Positions 22,207 through 33,759 of a stretch of DNA of 64,000 nt are shown in pieces. The first letter of the stretch is position 1. Each line of letters starts with the position of its first letter. Position numbers and translations under genes: made by a program. The stretch lies in the NCBI GenBank assembly GCA_032622095.1, contig CP136064.1, positions 42,185,912-42,249,911 on the forward strand, in the 5' to 3' direction. The notes beneath the pieces are model-generated. The model was not told where the DNA came from. It made no database searches and saw nothing but the letters and a program-made list of their open reading frames with translations. This DNA comes from Siphonodentalium dalli (Eukaryota; Mollusca; Scaphopoda; Gadilida; Siphonodentaliidae).

Positions 22207-22706
22207 CATGAATCTCTATGCTGGCTATCGCCCGTAGAGATCATATTCCACCAGTGCAAAACCTTGGGAACTTTTTGAAGTTTTGACTGGGAACCTTATA
22301 AAGTCGAAAATATAATGCGGGGAATACATTTCTTAGTGATTATCTGTTCCTTAATAATGTACTTTGGTGTAGGTGAAGGTCCCAACTCCTAATTGCATGC
22401 TTTTCTGTGACTTTTGTGAGCCAATATCACAATAAACATTGAATTAATTAACCAGGATAAATGCCATAATTGTAAGCAACACAACGAAAAATCGCCCACA
22501 AAGTCACTTAAATTGTGAAATTTCGAGTTGGAACTTTCACCTACAGTGAAGTACATTATTAAGGAACAGATTCTAACTAAGAAATATATTCCCCGCATTA
22601 TTTTTTCAATTTGATAAGGTTCCCTGTCAAAACTTCAAAAAGTTCCCATGTTTTTTACTGGTGGAATATGATCTCTACGGGTGTTAGCCAGAGTAGTGAT
22701 TCATGA
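22207..22706. repeat. Foldback element, ~500 bp, beside DGK exon 2
   Basis: CATGAATCTCTATGCTGGCT / AGCCAGAGTAGTGATTCATG are inverted. The arms of ~190 bp include GTAGAGATCATATTCCACCA and TAATGCGGGGAATA with their complements. Central ~120 bp unpaired. No ORF. Confidence 0.8.
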
Positions 22707-23475
22707 CATGATTTAGTATCCACAAAGTGGATTTTTATTGCAGTCACATCCTCTGTATTCAAAAATTTCTTCCTCAAAACTTCTGTTGCCCTCCTAATTG
22801 GGATCATCACTGTTGAATATTTCTTTTATATAGACTTGAATTTCCTATCCCTGATGCGCCATGTAGGGTTACAAATTGTTTGCCTATTTTCTTGATCTGT
22901 TCCATGAGTGTCGGTCAGTTTACAATTTCATGGAAGTGACTACTTTTCTCGTACTTCATTAAAGCAACCCTGACGCTTCGATTTACCGAATTTTAGTCTT
23001 ACCTGTGACTTTGACTTCGGCATTTTGGGCACAGTGTTTTTGCTATTGTGGCAATTAGTCACCACCTGTACAGGCGGTGCATTTTACTTACTTGGGAGTT
23101 AATCAAAAGTCCTGCCTTTGCTAGCTGACGTCTATTGGGATTCCCAACTGATGAATTTCTGCATTAGTTTACTTTCTTTAAAATTGGGATTCTCAAAGTC
23201 GTCCCCTAATTTGTTTTCTGACGGTTCTGTCAAATTGTGGTGGGACAGCAGATTGGTTACATTGTAACATTTATCCCGAAAGAATGTCAATGGAAAAATG
23301 GTAAAAACATTTTATTAGTTATCATGTTTCAATACACTTGTTTTGTAGTTTGTACGTATGTAAATTTTATTTATTTAAAGTCCATTTTTAAAACTATACA
23401 ACATAAGCCTTGGAAGAGCTTTATCACAACTGGCAGATGAAACATTATGGCAATAATTAACAACACAATTAACAT
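22707..23475. other. Intronic sequence, nothing recognised
   Basis: No repeat family or exon-like ORF seen. Confidence 0.5.
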
Positions 23476-24258
23476 GCACCTGTCAGTAAGCCCATCCTCG
23501 AAGATAAGCCCAGTCTGGGTTTTTTTACCCTAAATAAAACATGGGGTGGTCCTCGTAGATAAGCCCACCCCCATTTTTTAGCATTTGGAAGGTGAATACA
23601 ATCATGTCTTTCTATCATGTAGAATAGGAGAAGATACCCAAGCACATCTGTGCTTTTATTATTTTTTCCAGTTGTTTTTCTTAAAAAATAAAGATGTATA
23701 ATAGTATACACTTGTGTTAATATTGTTGTGAATTATACACATCTTATTCTATTCTTAGTTGTTGGATCAATCAAAGAGGTATCAAATCAATAAAATCAAA
23801 GGATGTGTCACTTATGTTCTGAATATAATGTTCAAATCTCTATCAAGAGTAAATCCAATGGGATTTGGAGTAATCCGTTGGTGTTTTTGTAGGATCCTTT
23901 GATAATGCAGAAGAGTGATGTACATGTATGTTCACCTGCATCTCACTGTTGTGTTTTTATAAGAATTAGCTTGATTTATAATCATTAGTATAACTAAATT
24001 AACTCATCATACACGTAAGTTGACGTAACCCTAGTTTGTTTACAAATTAAACCAAAAATTTATCTTAATAATATAAATAAAACACATTATTATCTTTATT
24101 CAATACAAAAATATGGTATTGGTATAAAATATGATGGTAGGTCAGCACCTGAGGGCAAACTGAATTTTTGCACAGGGGGGTCCTCATGAGTAAGCCCAGT
24201 ACTCACTTTTTGAGCAAAAATGTGCATGAGCCCCACCCGGGCTTACTGATGGGTGTAT
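23476..24258. mobile_element. Inverted-repeat element with TAAGCCC motifs
   Basis: CACCTGTCAGTAAGCCCATC at the left is mirrored by GGGCTTACTGATGGGTG at the right. TAAGCCC or its complement recurs about six times near both ends. No TSD resolved. Confidence 0.5.
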
Positions 24259-24320
24259 ACAGTAATAATAATTTTTTTTACATATCAGTTGAGCACCAGT
24301 ACATAAAAAGAAGATTGTTG

Positions 24321-24369
24321 AACTTATTATCTCAACATTTCCTAAGGGAACTACTTGTTAATGAGTCTT
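24321..24369. repeat. Family G palindrome fragment
   Basis: TTGTTGAACTTATTATCTCA ACATTTCC-type sequence, shared with 26177-26253, 54463-54535 and the window end. Confidence 0.6.
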
Positions 24370-24489
24370 AACTCTTGATCTTGGCAGGTATATATTGTAC
24401 ATCTATTCACAGTTTATTGAGGAGTGGACAACCTACCAATCTCTTACCCAATCTTCTGTCCTTCATGTATTCAGTTATCATTGTCTTAA

Positions 24490-24767
24490 CCCTTTGAGTG
24501 CCAGGTCTTTGTATCAACCCATATACCCTGTGCCAATGCATTCTCTTATATATGCGAGTCGACCATAGGTCGCCTCGCATATATAAGAGAATGCATTGGC
24601 CTAACAATTTTTCATCATTTGTTATTATTTTTTACAAATTTTTACAATTTTTTACAATTTTAATAATTTTTTATAAATCTAAAAAAAAAAAATGTTTTAA
24701 TTTTTTAGGGCCGATTTTACAGACCGTAAATTAGGGCCGATGAGATCGGCCCCTGGCACTGAAAGGG
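24490..24767. mobile_element. piggyBac-like MITE with GAGTGCC ends (PB type 2), complete
   Basis: TTAA at 24486-24489 and 24768-24771. Terminal inverted repeats CCCTTTGAGTGCCAGG / CCTGGCACTGAAAGGG, a typical piggyBac terminus. It contains one cassette hairpin (24530-24602) and AT-rich DNA. Confidence 0.88.
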
Positions 24768-24976
24768 TTAAATGTCAGGACCTTTGCTTTTCTGTTGGTA
24801 TTCATTAACAGCTGTCTAATCGTATGCCGTGATCCATAGAAATACACAGAATACACTAAGATGAGCCGGGAGTGCAAAGGCAAAGTGTGATCAGTGCAAT
24901 TGCACTGGTTAAATGGCTTCACAGGGAAAATCAGCACGAAATGTCAACTGGCGACAAGGGGAGAAGCGATGTTAAC

Positions 24977-25053
24977 CAAGCCTGATTATAGCGTGTCTGT
25001 CATTTGCAGAATGAGGTCCCGAGAGGGTGAATTTAGTGACGCTAGCCCACATA
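24977..25053 (+). mobile_element. HAT-B fragment cut by a PAL-TA insertion
   Basis: GTGTCTGTCATTTGCAGAAT through GCTAGCCCACATA; the next base starts the PAL-TA element. The other half is not found beyond it. Confidence 0.65.
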
Positions 25054-25266
25054 CAGTAATGCTCTAAATAATCGACTCCTTAGCCACACCAGAATTATGG
25101 GTAACTTTTCAGGATTTAGTCGGAAATATGGCTTGTTGCCATTTATCGGAACGCTCTCACCGAGAGCTTTCCGATGAATGGCAACAAGCCATATTTCCGA
25201 CTAAATCCTGAAAAGTTACCCATAATTCTGCTGTGGTTAAGAAGTTGATTATTTAGAGCATTACTG
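25054..25266. mobile_element. PAL-TA MITE, complete
   Basis: TA-flanked, full palindrome (213 bp), loop CTCTCACCGAGAG. Confidence 0.9.
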
Positions 25267-25490
25267 TAGCTTGAACTTGTTATACATGTTGACCGATAAA
25301 CTGAGATCTCCAAATATGAATTATTATATCAATTGAAACAAACCTCAAATTCTTCATCTTCATCATTGGACCCAAAAATTTCAGCAATATGTTCCCCACC
25401 AGCAGACCTGTATAAAAATATAATATTGACAATTTCACGAATTCAGCAATAAAGTCCGCCCAACACACATGCAGGTAATATGCATGAAAT

Positions 25491-25939
25491 AAGTCTGAGT
25501 TTAGTGTGCCTGTCATTTGCAGAATGAGGTCCCCAGAGGGTGAATTTAGTGACACTATCCCGCATAGCAGGCTAGCATCACTAAATTCACCCTCTGGAGA
25601 CCTCATTCTGCTTAGTCCTCATCATCTCTGGAAAGTTTCTTTATTATCAAATTTAGAAACTTAGATTCTATTTCTTTTTCAGTTCAGTTTCTCTAAATCC
25701 CCAAATTGGCAGAGGACACATTGCATAATCGAGGTTCCCAATGGGTGTACATCACAATATTCACCATTTGGGAACTTCCATTTGAGTCTATGTCTCCCAT
25801 AGCAGATGAGACCATGCAGAATGAATTTCCAAGAGGGTGAATTTGGTAATGCTATAGCCCACTGTGCGGGATAGCATCACTAAATGCACCATCTAGGGAC
25901 CTCATTCTGCTAATGACAGGCATACTAAACTCAAGCTTG
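25491..25939. mobile_element. HAT-B long variant, complete (449 bp)
   Basis: Ends AAGTCTGAGTTTAGTGTG / CATACTAAACTCAAGCTTG. Two hairpins flank a ~190-bp internal block with TCTTTTTCAGTTCAGTTTCT. It serves as the uninterrupted reference for the split copy at 37761-39573. Confidence 0.82.
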
Positions 25940-26176
25940 ATGGTATCAACATTTTCTCAGTTGGAAAATTCATTCCTAAAACAACAACAATATTAAATTT
26001 CATTGAGGGATTTCTAAATGAATTTTCTTTAATTTCGAAATTTAGTGGTTTGGGATAACAATGCCTCTTTAATACTGGTGTCACTGAACAGAGAATACTA
26101 GTACATGTAGTTGTATTATGGCTTGATCCTAGAAAAACAGATAATACAGGAGCGGATTGATTCATATTCATTGGTG

Positions 26177-26253
26177 GGAAATGTTCAGATAATAAGTTCA
26201 ACAAACAACCTATTGGTACGGTATGGTCTTTTGTTGAACTTATTTCCTAATGG
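26177..26253. repeat. Family G palindrome
   Basis: GTTCAGATAATAAGTTCAAC pairs with GTTGAACTTATTTC. Confidence 0.65.
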
Positions 26254-26258
26254 AATTG

Positions 26259-26444
26259 CAGTAATGCCCTAAATAATCGACTCCTTAACCACAGCCGAAT
26301 TATGGGTAATTTTTCAGGATTTAGTCGGAAATATGAATTGTTGCCATTTCCGATGAATGGCAACAAGCCATATTTCCAACTAAATCCTGAAAAATTACCA
26401 TAATTCTGCTGTGATTAAGGAGTTGATTATTTAGGTCATTACAG
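26259..26444. mobile_element. PAL-TA MITE, apex deleted
   Basis: Both termini present (CAGTAATGCCC, diverged GGTCATTACAG|TA). Left flank is TG rather than TA. Confidence 0.8.
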
Positions 26445-26559
26445 TATATTCCATCAGGATACAGAATAGCAGTGGCTTAGGTGATGAGAGTTTCCGAGAT
26501 TCAACTACATGACTACCCCCCCCCCCCCCTTTATTTACCCAAAATGTATCAAAATTAAA

Positions 26560-26850
26560 AACTAGGAGATAGTGTTATTCCCCCAGCATCCAGAATTATA
26601 GACTGGCACCCAGTCCAGATAAAACTTAAGGGAAGATCCACTCAGAACACACATTGGTACTTCAACAAGAACAATGTGTTCACAATTTATTCTAGTGGAT
26701 TAGTTGATAATACAATATTTTGGAGCTTCCTTTTTCAAATGGTATATAATATGTATATAATGTATATAATGTGAGCTTGAGATTCAAACATTAAGTGGCC
26801 TTTTAATTCTCCAACTAAATATTTATTTTAGATTTTGTTCAGGCCAAGAG
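26560..26850. repeat. Family F repeat, copy 1
   Basis: Shares CAATGTGTTCACAA-TTTATT, TTTTGGAGCTTCCT and TCAAATGGTATATAATATG with 34930-35362 and 55150-55410. A poly-G run of ~20 follows at 26951. Confidence 0.65.
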
Positions 26851-27351
26851 TTAAACACTTTCTAGAACCTAAGGCCAATTTTAGACCCAAATAGAACTCA
26901 GTTGAAAAATTTCAAATAAAGGTTGAGATGCCAATTTAAACCATGAAGATGGGGGGGGGGGGGGGGGGGGCAGTGCATATGAAATTTTGGTAAATTTCTT
27001 CTGGTTCATTCAAGTTATGGATAATTGCTATAGAATGTATAGGCAATTTGTCCCCAAGTAATTGCATTTAATTCTATTTATGGTCTGGGTGTTGTGTCTT
27101 GGATATTGGGCCATGATTTTCACGGTGATACGCCATTTGATGTGGAACTTGAAGCAGATCTATTGTGTGTAATTTGCTTGACATGCCACAAGTCCCTCCT
27201 ACTAAATTGATTGATCAATGCCATGTCCTTCTGTAGGACTATAATTCAATTATTACTGCTAACCTGTCAACAGAATGAGGACCCTGATGAATAGGTAATC
27301 ACATTATACACTGAGTCAGCACGTCCTGATTACCACACTTCAGGCTGCTCC

Positions 27352-27664
27352 AGTCAGAGACCTGTCCAGAGGGAGACGTGTGGGATGTCGGCAACCTGAA
27401 ATCTCTCACTTCTCTCTATACGTGGCTCCCGATGGCTTAGTGAGGTGCATATGCTGTACCACTCAGGGACCTGTCCAGACTGATGTGTGACATGTCGTCC
27501 TGAAATCTGTCACGTCTCTCTATACGTGGCTCCCGACAGCTTAGTAAGGTGCATAGGCTGCGCTACTCAGGGACCTGTCCAGACAGATGTGTGACATGTC
27601 GTCCTGAAAATGTCACGTCTCTATCTTTTTGCAGGGCCCCCAGTGGTTCAGTGAGTTAGGTGCA
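27352..27664 (+). repeat. Tandem tRNA-SINE-like units (~104-109 bp, about three)
   Basis: Units share ACTCAGGGACCTGTCCAGAC, GTGACATGTCGTCCTGAAA and TACGTGGCTCCCGA-GGCTTAGT. The last part resembles a tRNA A-box region, as does CCCCCAGTGGTTCAGTGAGT at the end. Confidence 0.6.
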
Positions 27665-27870
27665 TAGTGCATTTCTTCCATGACCATTTCTTCCAATTCA
27701 TTCTCTTATATATGTGAATCTTCCATAGAGAGCCTCACTGTATAAGGGAATACATTGGCATAACAATATTTACCTTGACAGCAGGTGCATTCTCTTATAT
27801 ATGCAAGGCTCCCTATGGGAGACTCGAATATATAAGAGAATGCAACGGCCCAGGATCTTTAATGTAATCT
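27665..27870. mobile_element. PB-D piggyBac-like MITE, degenerate
   Basis: Two diverged cassette hairpins and CCAGGATCTTTAATG; the terminal CCCTTT repeats are lost. Confidence 0.6.
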
Positions 27871-28038
27871 TTAACCAAACTCCCCCCTCCCCAACAAACC
27901 AAACCCATATATTTCCACTGCCTTTCCAGTACAACTGCAAATAGAAACAAACAACTGCTAGTATAGACTCGTATCTATAGACTGATACTGTGAAAACAGG
28001 GGTATTATGCTATTCCGGGTATATGCATATTCAGTTAA

Positions 28039-28421
28039 CCCTTTACCCAACAAAACGGCCAAAAACGCCCAAATAAAGCTTCAACAGCCTAAAATATCTT
28101 CGGTCTGTCTCAATAACACCATACAAATATGGATATCATTGGAACCGGTTCATTGACCACATTGTGATGGTTACCGTAGTACAGTTATGCCCTGTGCCAA
28201 TGCAAATGTGCCAAAGACACTTTTACCATTTTTTCTTACATTCTTTAACAATTTTATAATTTTTTCTTCAATTTTTATAATATTTTTCTACATTCTTTGA
28301 CAATTTTATCATTTTTAATGTGTTAAGCCAATGCATTCTCTTATATATGCGAGGCGACCTATGGTCGAATCGCATATATAAGAGAATGCATTGGCACAGG
28401 GCCGTTCTGTTGGGTAAAGGG
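28039..28421. mobile_element. PB-C piggyBac-like MITE, complete
   Basis: TTAA at 28035-28038 and 28422-28425. Terminal repeats CCCTTTACCCAACAAAACGG / CCGTTCTGTTGGGTAAAGGG. First cassette hairpin deleted, second intact (28326-28397). Confidence 0.88.
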
Positions 28422-28479
28422 TTAATTGCAATAGAAAAACCATGCACCGATGCTATGCAATTAGGTGTAATTGACTGTA

Positions 28480-28950
28480 AAGGTACTCAATCCGTAAAGA
28501 GGGTCCCCATCTCAACAGATTCCAACAACAACAATCCGATCAGAGGGTCCTATATTACTATTTCTTTGGCTTTGGGGGTAAAAAATATTTGATTCGAGTC
28601 GAGGAACCCATCAAACAAAGCTCAGAGTTATTAGATATTGATTTTTGAAATTTGTTATTAACTCGAGATGAGTACTAATAACTGCCGTAATCTGCTCTGG
28701 ATGTGTACTCCAAATCTATTCAAACAGACAAGGATGGATAACTCTAAAATCAAGTGGTAATTTTAACACAATTTTGACTGAGTTCTGGGCCAGATAGTAT
28801 TCCCGATAATGAAAAATAATAGATTTCTAAAATCGATATCTAACAAATCTGAGCTTTGATGGGTGACTTCCTCGACTCGAATCAAATATTTTTGACCCCC
28901 GAAGCCATTGAAATAGTAATTGAGAGGAGTTTTATCGGATTGAGTACCTT
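28480..28950. mobile_element. TA-flanked foldback element, 471 bp
   Basis: TA|AAGGTACTCAATCCG ... CGGATTGAGTACCTT|TA. The arms of ~200 bp include TATTTGATTCGAGTCGAGGA and its complement. No ORF. Confidence 0.78.
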
Positions 28951-28967
28951 TAAGTCAGTTCAGTCCC

Positions 28968-29066
28968 AATTCGGTTGCAGCCTTGTTAAAGCACACTCTA
29001 TATCTATTTAGTTTATTACAGATTTAGAGTGTGTGCTTAGCAAGGTTCTGATTGAATTGGGAGAGA
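28968..29066. repeat. Hairpin, ~99 bp
   Basis: CCCAATTCGGTTGCAGCCTT / AAGGTTCTGATTGAATTGGG, inner AAGCACACTCTA / TAGAGTGTGTGCTT. Confidence 0.7.
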
Positions 29067-29140
29067 ATCCGGTTGCAGCTGGGTTCGATTTGGCTATTTG
29101 TCCAATTATTTTTGCCAGAATTATCAGGAATTATGATATG

Positions 29141-29430
29141 TTTTAATTGAAAATTTGGATTGATTAATTTCCACTGTTGCTTGTGTTCATATTTCTTGTT
29201 TGTATCCTAAAGTCCAAAAAATATGGTCAGGGCTCATACACCTACCTAGTCCAAGTCTTCTTGTACTAAAACCAGCTAAGATCGCTTTTAATTGAAAATT
29301 TGGATTGATTAATTTCCACTGTTGCTTGTGTTCATATTTCTTGTTTGTATCCTAAAGTCCAAAAAATATGGTCAGGGCTCATACACCTACCTAGTCCAAG
29401 TCTTCTTGTACTAAAACCAGCTAAGATCGC
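29141..29430 (+). repeat. Exact tandem duplication, 145 bp x 2
   Basis: 29141-29285 and 29286-29430 appear identical base for base. Each copy ends in the 36-bp terminal repeat of the adjoining element. Confidence 0.93.
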
Positions 29431-30368
29431 CCGAAAGTCCAGTTTTCTATGTGCTTTCAGAACAATTCCCGCACTAAAAACTTAATGACATAATGGAGGA
29501 TCAGAACGGTAGTTTTGTTGACAATTTTCGCAAGCAACTTGTCAAAATTGGAGCAAATTAGAACTCTTGTGTCTGACTTGCCATCCGTGTGATTTTCATC
29601 CATGTGCATTTTGACTTTTGTGTTGATAAAATAATCGGAGAACCGAATCACACAGTTTCGAAATATAGTTCTTCCGTTTTAGTGGGACTTTTCAAACTTA
29701 AGGTTAAAAATTTATACAAATTTTGTTTGATTTTTTGTGTGCTTACAAGAGCAGTATATTGCTCTGTTCGCTTAGTATATATCTTAATTTCGCCGAAGTC
29801 CACCAAATGTGGGAAATGTAGCACCATATTATTTATTCTAATACTCGTTGTGTTTACACTGTTTTAAACTTTGAGAGGGTTGTAATTCCCCGTAATTTAT
29901 TTAATGTCTTACATTTATATCTTCAATGTTTAATTAATCTATTTATTATTTTATTTATTGACACACATAATTACGATTACAATGGAGAATTCTTCGTAAT
30001 TTGCGTAGTTGTCCAAAATCTACGGAATATTTTCAACGGAAAATGCCGAACACAGTTCGCGAGGTCAACCAAGTTCGCATACTTTTAAAAAATTGTAAAC
30101 ATTGAGGTAAATGTCTCTTTTCGCATTAAATTACCGTTTTAAATTCACAACTGATGTGGGTTTCAGATAAAATAGCATGTCTTCTGCGGAAAATATCCAT
30201 TTATTGTCGCAATTGTGATATTTTATTTCATATAATTGTGGTTTTATTTGAGCGGGTCACTAACGCTTAAGCCGTGTCATAAGCGAGCATATAGGGCGGT
30301 CTTGGACTAAACACCAGCATCGCCATCCCAATATCTTAGCTGGTTTTAGTACAAGAAGACTTGGACTA
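29392..30368. mobile_element. Mutator-like non-autonomous element, ~977 bp
   Basis: Perfect 36-bp inverted ends beginning TAGTCCAAGTCTTCTTG. Flanks ACACCTACC and ATACCTACC are a possible 9-bp duplication. Internal ORFs (for example 29589-29867) have no recognisable content. Assignment rests on TSD length only. Confidence 0.6.
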
Positions 30369-30377
30369 ATACCTACC

Positions 30378-30440
30378 CTGAAAACATCACAGCTCATACA
30401 CCTACCCTGGAAACCAGGGCTCATACACCTACCCTGAAAA
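30378..30440 (+). repeat. Short tandem repeat CTCATACACCTACCCTG
   Basis: About three units next to the Mutator-like element; it includes the target-site sequence. Confidence 0.6.
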
Positions 30441-30568
30441 CAGGAACACCATGCAGCCTCTGGAAACTCCTGGAAAAAATTAACGGGTTTTTAGCAATAC
30501 CGGAGAACACTGGAATATCCAAGTAAAACACGCTTCCAAAGTAGAATAAAAAAAATTGTGGTCTAATT

Positions 30569-30821
30569 CAAGCCTTGAAATAGGGTGTCTGTCATGTGCA
30601 GAATGAGGTCCCCAGAAGGTGAATTTAGTGATGCTACCCCACATAGCAGGCTAGCATCACCAAATTCATCCTCTGGGAACCTCATTCTGCTGAGGTGTAA
30701 GCAGAATGAGGTCCCCAGAGGGTGAATTTGGTGATGCTAGCCCGCTATGCGGGGTAGCATCACTAAATTCACCCTCTGGGGACCTCATTCTGCAAATGAC
30801 AGACACCCTATGTCAATGCAT
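30569..30821. mobile_element. HAT-B MITE, right terminus degraded
   Basis: Left CAAGCCTTGAAATAGGGTG and both hairpins intact. The right end reads CTATGTCAATG, so no TSD can be checked. Confidence 0.82.
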
Positions 30822-30826
30822 TCAAA

Positions 30827-31263
30827 GTGGAGCTCCGTGGTCCAGTGGTTAGCGTGTCGGACTTGTATTCGCTGTAAACACATCGATATGGGTTCGCCGC
30901 GCTTCGCGGTCATTGAGTCTCCACATAGCAGTGGCTTGGCTGCTTTGATCGATGTGCAATTGTCAGATTGCTCACTGTTTCAAAACCTGTGCCAAGTTGT
31001 GACCCTTGAGCAAGGTCACTCTTACTGTGTCGGCTTCGCATCACTCATGCGTTGAAAGAGTACCAGTCAGCTTGTCATACTGATGAGTATCAGAGCATGT
31101 TCTCATCAAACTAGAGCAGTGCCTGCAATGGCTGCTGCAGCTGGTTCATTGGTTAATTGGCTTGTATAAATGACTGGGGTAATATTGTACCAAGCTTGTT
31201 AGAGCAAGTAATTGGTTAATCGCTATATAAAACTGGTCATTATTTATTATTATTAGTATTATT
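30827..31263 (+). mobile_element. tRNA-derived SINE, full length
   Basis: The head has an A-box-like CCGTGGTCCAGTGGTTAGCG and a B-box-like GGGTTCG. The body is about 330 bp. The 3' end GGTTAATCGCTATATAAAAC is followed by an ATT-rich tail. Pol III promoter plus simple tail is the SINE layout. Not a tRNA gene, as no cloverleaf closes. Confidence 0.75.
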
Positions 31264-31400
31264 CCCTTATATAATAGTCTCCAAAATGTGGCCTCACATA
31301 TATAAGAGAATGCATTGACCTAACAATATTTACTTTGACTTTGTAAGCCAGTGCATTCTCGTATATATGCATTGGCACAGGATCTTTAATGCTGCACCCA
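31264..31400. mobile_element. PB-D fragment
   Basis: Partial cassette hairpins (CACATATATAAGAGAATGCA) and GGCACAGGATCTTTAATGCT. Confidence 0.6.
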
Positions 31401-31401
31401 A

Positions 31402-31436
31402 ACCTTGAAATAGGGTGTCTGTCATTTGCAGAATGA
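31402..31436 (+). mobile_element. HAT-B left-end scrap
   Basis: CCTTGAAATAGGGTGTCTGT through CAGAATGA, then unrelated DNA. Confidence 0.6.
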
Positions 31437-31769
31437 TTTCACAGTTATCATCCATTGTTATTGAATCAGAGCCTTTCAATAATATGTATTGTATTTGTAA
31501 TGATTACAAATTTTGAAGTATTTGTAATCAAGAATTCTAAAAGCCAAAGTATAGTAATTGTAATCAAATACTTTGAAATTTGGAGAATATTTTCATTTAC
31601 TTTTTGATGACTTTTGTTTACTTCTTGTCAATGTTTTCTAAATTATTTTTGTAGAAAGTTGAGATAAAACAATTCTTACTACAGCATCTATTTAAATGGG
31701 GCCAATGATAAACAATTTATACAGGTTGCATTGCTAATGGCAGATATTTTTCAGATGATTTAATCATAT

Positions 31770-31917
31770 AGTAATGCCCTAAATAATCGACTCCTTAACC
31801 ACAGCAGAATTGAGGGTAATTTTCATCGGAAAGCTCTCAGTGAGAGCTTTCCGATCAATGGCAACAAGCCATATTTCCGACTAAATCCTGAAAAATTTCC
31901 CATAATTCTGATGTGGC
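31770..31917. mobile_element. PAL-TA MITE, right end truncated
   Basis: Left end TAGTAATGCCC; the right arm stops at ATTCTGATGTGG, eight bases before another copy begins. Confidence 0.8.
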
Positions 31918-31924
31918 AGTGCTA

Positions 31925-32090
31925 CAGTAATGCCCTAATCGACTCCATAACCACAGCAGAATTATGGGTAATTTTTCAGGATTTAGTCGGAAATATGGCT
32001 TGTTGCAACAAGCCATATTTCCAACTAAATCCTGAAAAATTACCCATAATTATGCTGTGGTTATGGAGTCGATTAATTAGGGCATTACTG
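31925..32090. mobile_element. PAL-TA MITE, apex deleted
   Basis: TA-flanked. The apex is lost so the arms meet at TTGTTGCAACAA. The stem carries CTCCATAACC with matching GGTTATGGAG on the other arm, a change kept on both sides. Confidence 0.87.
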
Positions 32091-32225
32091 TATATCGCAG
32101 TGAAAATGTAGAGTGCGCTGCTCAGAGTTTGCCCATGAACATACCAGATGTCACACATCAGACCCACCCTATCATGCCCATGGGTGCATGCACACAAAGC
32201 TGCTATTATTGTATCATGGAATCTC

Positions 32226-32283
32226 TGTTAAGGAGGACATACCATAGCTGCTGCCTGATGACACTCACCTGGGCATTACTGTA
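32226..32283 (-). repeat. Repeat with GGCAGCAG hairpin plus PAL-TA terminus scrap
   Basis: Inverse copy of 1858-1914, ending abruptly in GGGCATTACTG|TA, the last 11 bp of a PAL-TA element. Confidence 0.6.
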
Positions 32284-32291
32284 GTTAACAT

Positions 32292-32544
32292 CAAGCCTTG
32301 AAATAGTGTGTCGTCATTTGCAGAATGAGGTTCCCAGAGGGTGAATTTAGTGACGCTACCCCGCATAGCGGGCTAGCATCACCAAATTCACCCTCTGGGA
32401 ACCTCATTCTGCTGAGGTGTAAGCAGAATGAGGTCCCCAGAGGGTGAATTTGGTGATGCTAGCCCATTATGCGGGGTAGCATCATTAAATTCACCCTCTG
32501 GGGACCTCATTCTGCAAATGACAGGCACACTATTTCAAGGCTTG
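32292..32544. mobile_element. HAT-B MITE, complete
   Basis: Perfect 8-bp duplication GTTAACAT (32284-32291, 32545-32552). The left flank includes the PAL-TA scrap, so this insertion is younger. Confidence 0.9.
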
Positions 32545-32682
32545 GTTAACATATTAATGAGCAGTCACAACTTATATCTACACAAACACACACTGTGTAC
32601 TTAGTATTACATCTTTCCAGTGGAAATTTCACCATTTAGCACTTGAAAAGTACTGCTACATGTATTTCACTTTGATACATAT

Positions 32683-33111
32683 GTGACCCGCCATATCAAA
32701 TCCAGTCGTAAGTCGGGATTTTTTTTACCCTGTGCTAATGCATTCTCTTATATATGCGAGTCGACCATAGGTCGCCTCGCATATATAAGAGAATGCATTG
32801 GCCTAACAATTTTTTACAATTTTAATAATTTTTTCTTGTATTCTTTAACAATTTTATAATTTCACCCATACAGAGCCCCAGACAACCATGAGCAGACGAC
32901 ACTCTTCTATATGCTTCTATATATGTATGGGGCTCCCTGCAGGGTAATGGATGTTTTTTATTTTATGTCCTAAAAATTGTAAGAAACATTTATTTTAAAA
33001 AAATGATAAAAAATTGTTAGGCCAATGCATTCTCTTATATATGCGAGGCGACCTATGGTCGACTCGCATATATAAGAGAATGCATCGGCACAGGGTAATA
33101 TGGCGGGTCAC
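32683..33111. mobile_element. GTGACCCGCC-ended MITE carrying the cassette hairpins
   Basis: Inverted ends GTGACCCGCCATAT / ATATGGCGGGTCAC. Two cassette hairpins (32728-32803, 33020-33094) flank an AT-rich centre with an ATACAGAGCCCC/GGGGCTCC pair. Part of the right subterminal region is deleted compared with 52917-53380. Confidence 0.8.
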
Positions 33112-33445
33112 ATATGTGTGAATTATGTATACAAATGGGATGTAATTGTGATGTTTGTTATTCCTAAGGGACTATCACTAATCTTATAGATACCTATTGA
33201 CTTGTCATCATGTCGTCAAGGGTGTCCTTGGTTACCAGGAGTTTATCTGATTATAAGATGTCTTCTATCTATATTCTCAGGTTTTCGGTTTCACATTATT
33301 TGTCTCCTGGGAATTTCATTTTCTTTTTTATTGCCCAAGAGACTTCAAACTTCTTGGACTGTGTGATTTAATTTCCTGGATTAGCTAAGTTCTCTGTTTG
33401 ATAATATAATTTTGAACTGGTTTTGTTGTTTGAGCTTTCATGATA
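33112..33445. other. Intronic sequence, nothing recognised
   Basis: No family match. Confidence 0.5.
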
Positions 33446-33658
33446 CAGTAATGCCCTAAGTAATGGACTCCTTAACTACAGCAGAATTATGGGTAACTTT
33501 TCAGGATTTAGTCGGAAATATGGCTTGTTGTCATTCATCGGAAAGCTCTCGGGGAGAGCTTTCCGATGAATGGCAACAAGTCATTTTCCCGACTAAATCC
33601 TGAAAAGTTACCCATAATTATGATGTGGTTAAGGAGTCGATTACTAAGGGCATTACTG
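33446..33658. mobile_element. PAL-TA MITE, complete
   Basis: TA-flanked 213-bp palindrome, loop CTCTCGGGGAGAG. Confidence 0.9.
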
Positions 33659-33759
33659 TATTCTTTAAAAGTCGGTCATCGATGGAGAAAACATATGGAA
33701 TATTGATATGATTTAAACAAGACAATTAATTTTATATTCCATAATTTGTCAAGGTTATA

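Noticed and set aside
24407-24734. ORFs containing QCILLYMR and IYKRMHWHR peptides here and at about 12 other sites
   Set aside because: These translate the piggyBac-like cassette hairpin on either strand; the palindrome makes both strands look alike.
29589-29867. 92-codon hydrophobic ORF in the Mutator-like element
   Set aside because: AT-rich frame, no recognisable motif, no start context; the element shows no transposase.
30747-31055. 102-codon ORF and its relatives beginning MRGSITKFTLWGPHSAND
   Set aside because: The same peptide appears at many places because it is a translation of the HAT-B hairpin; it is not a protein family.
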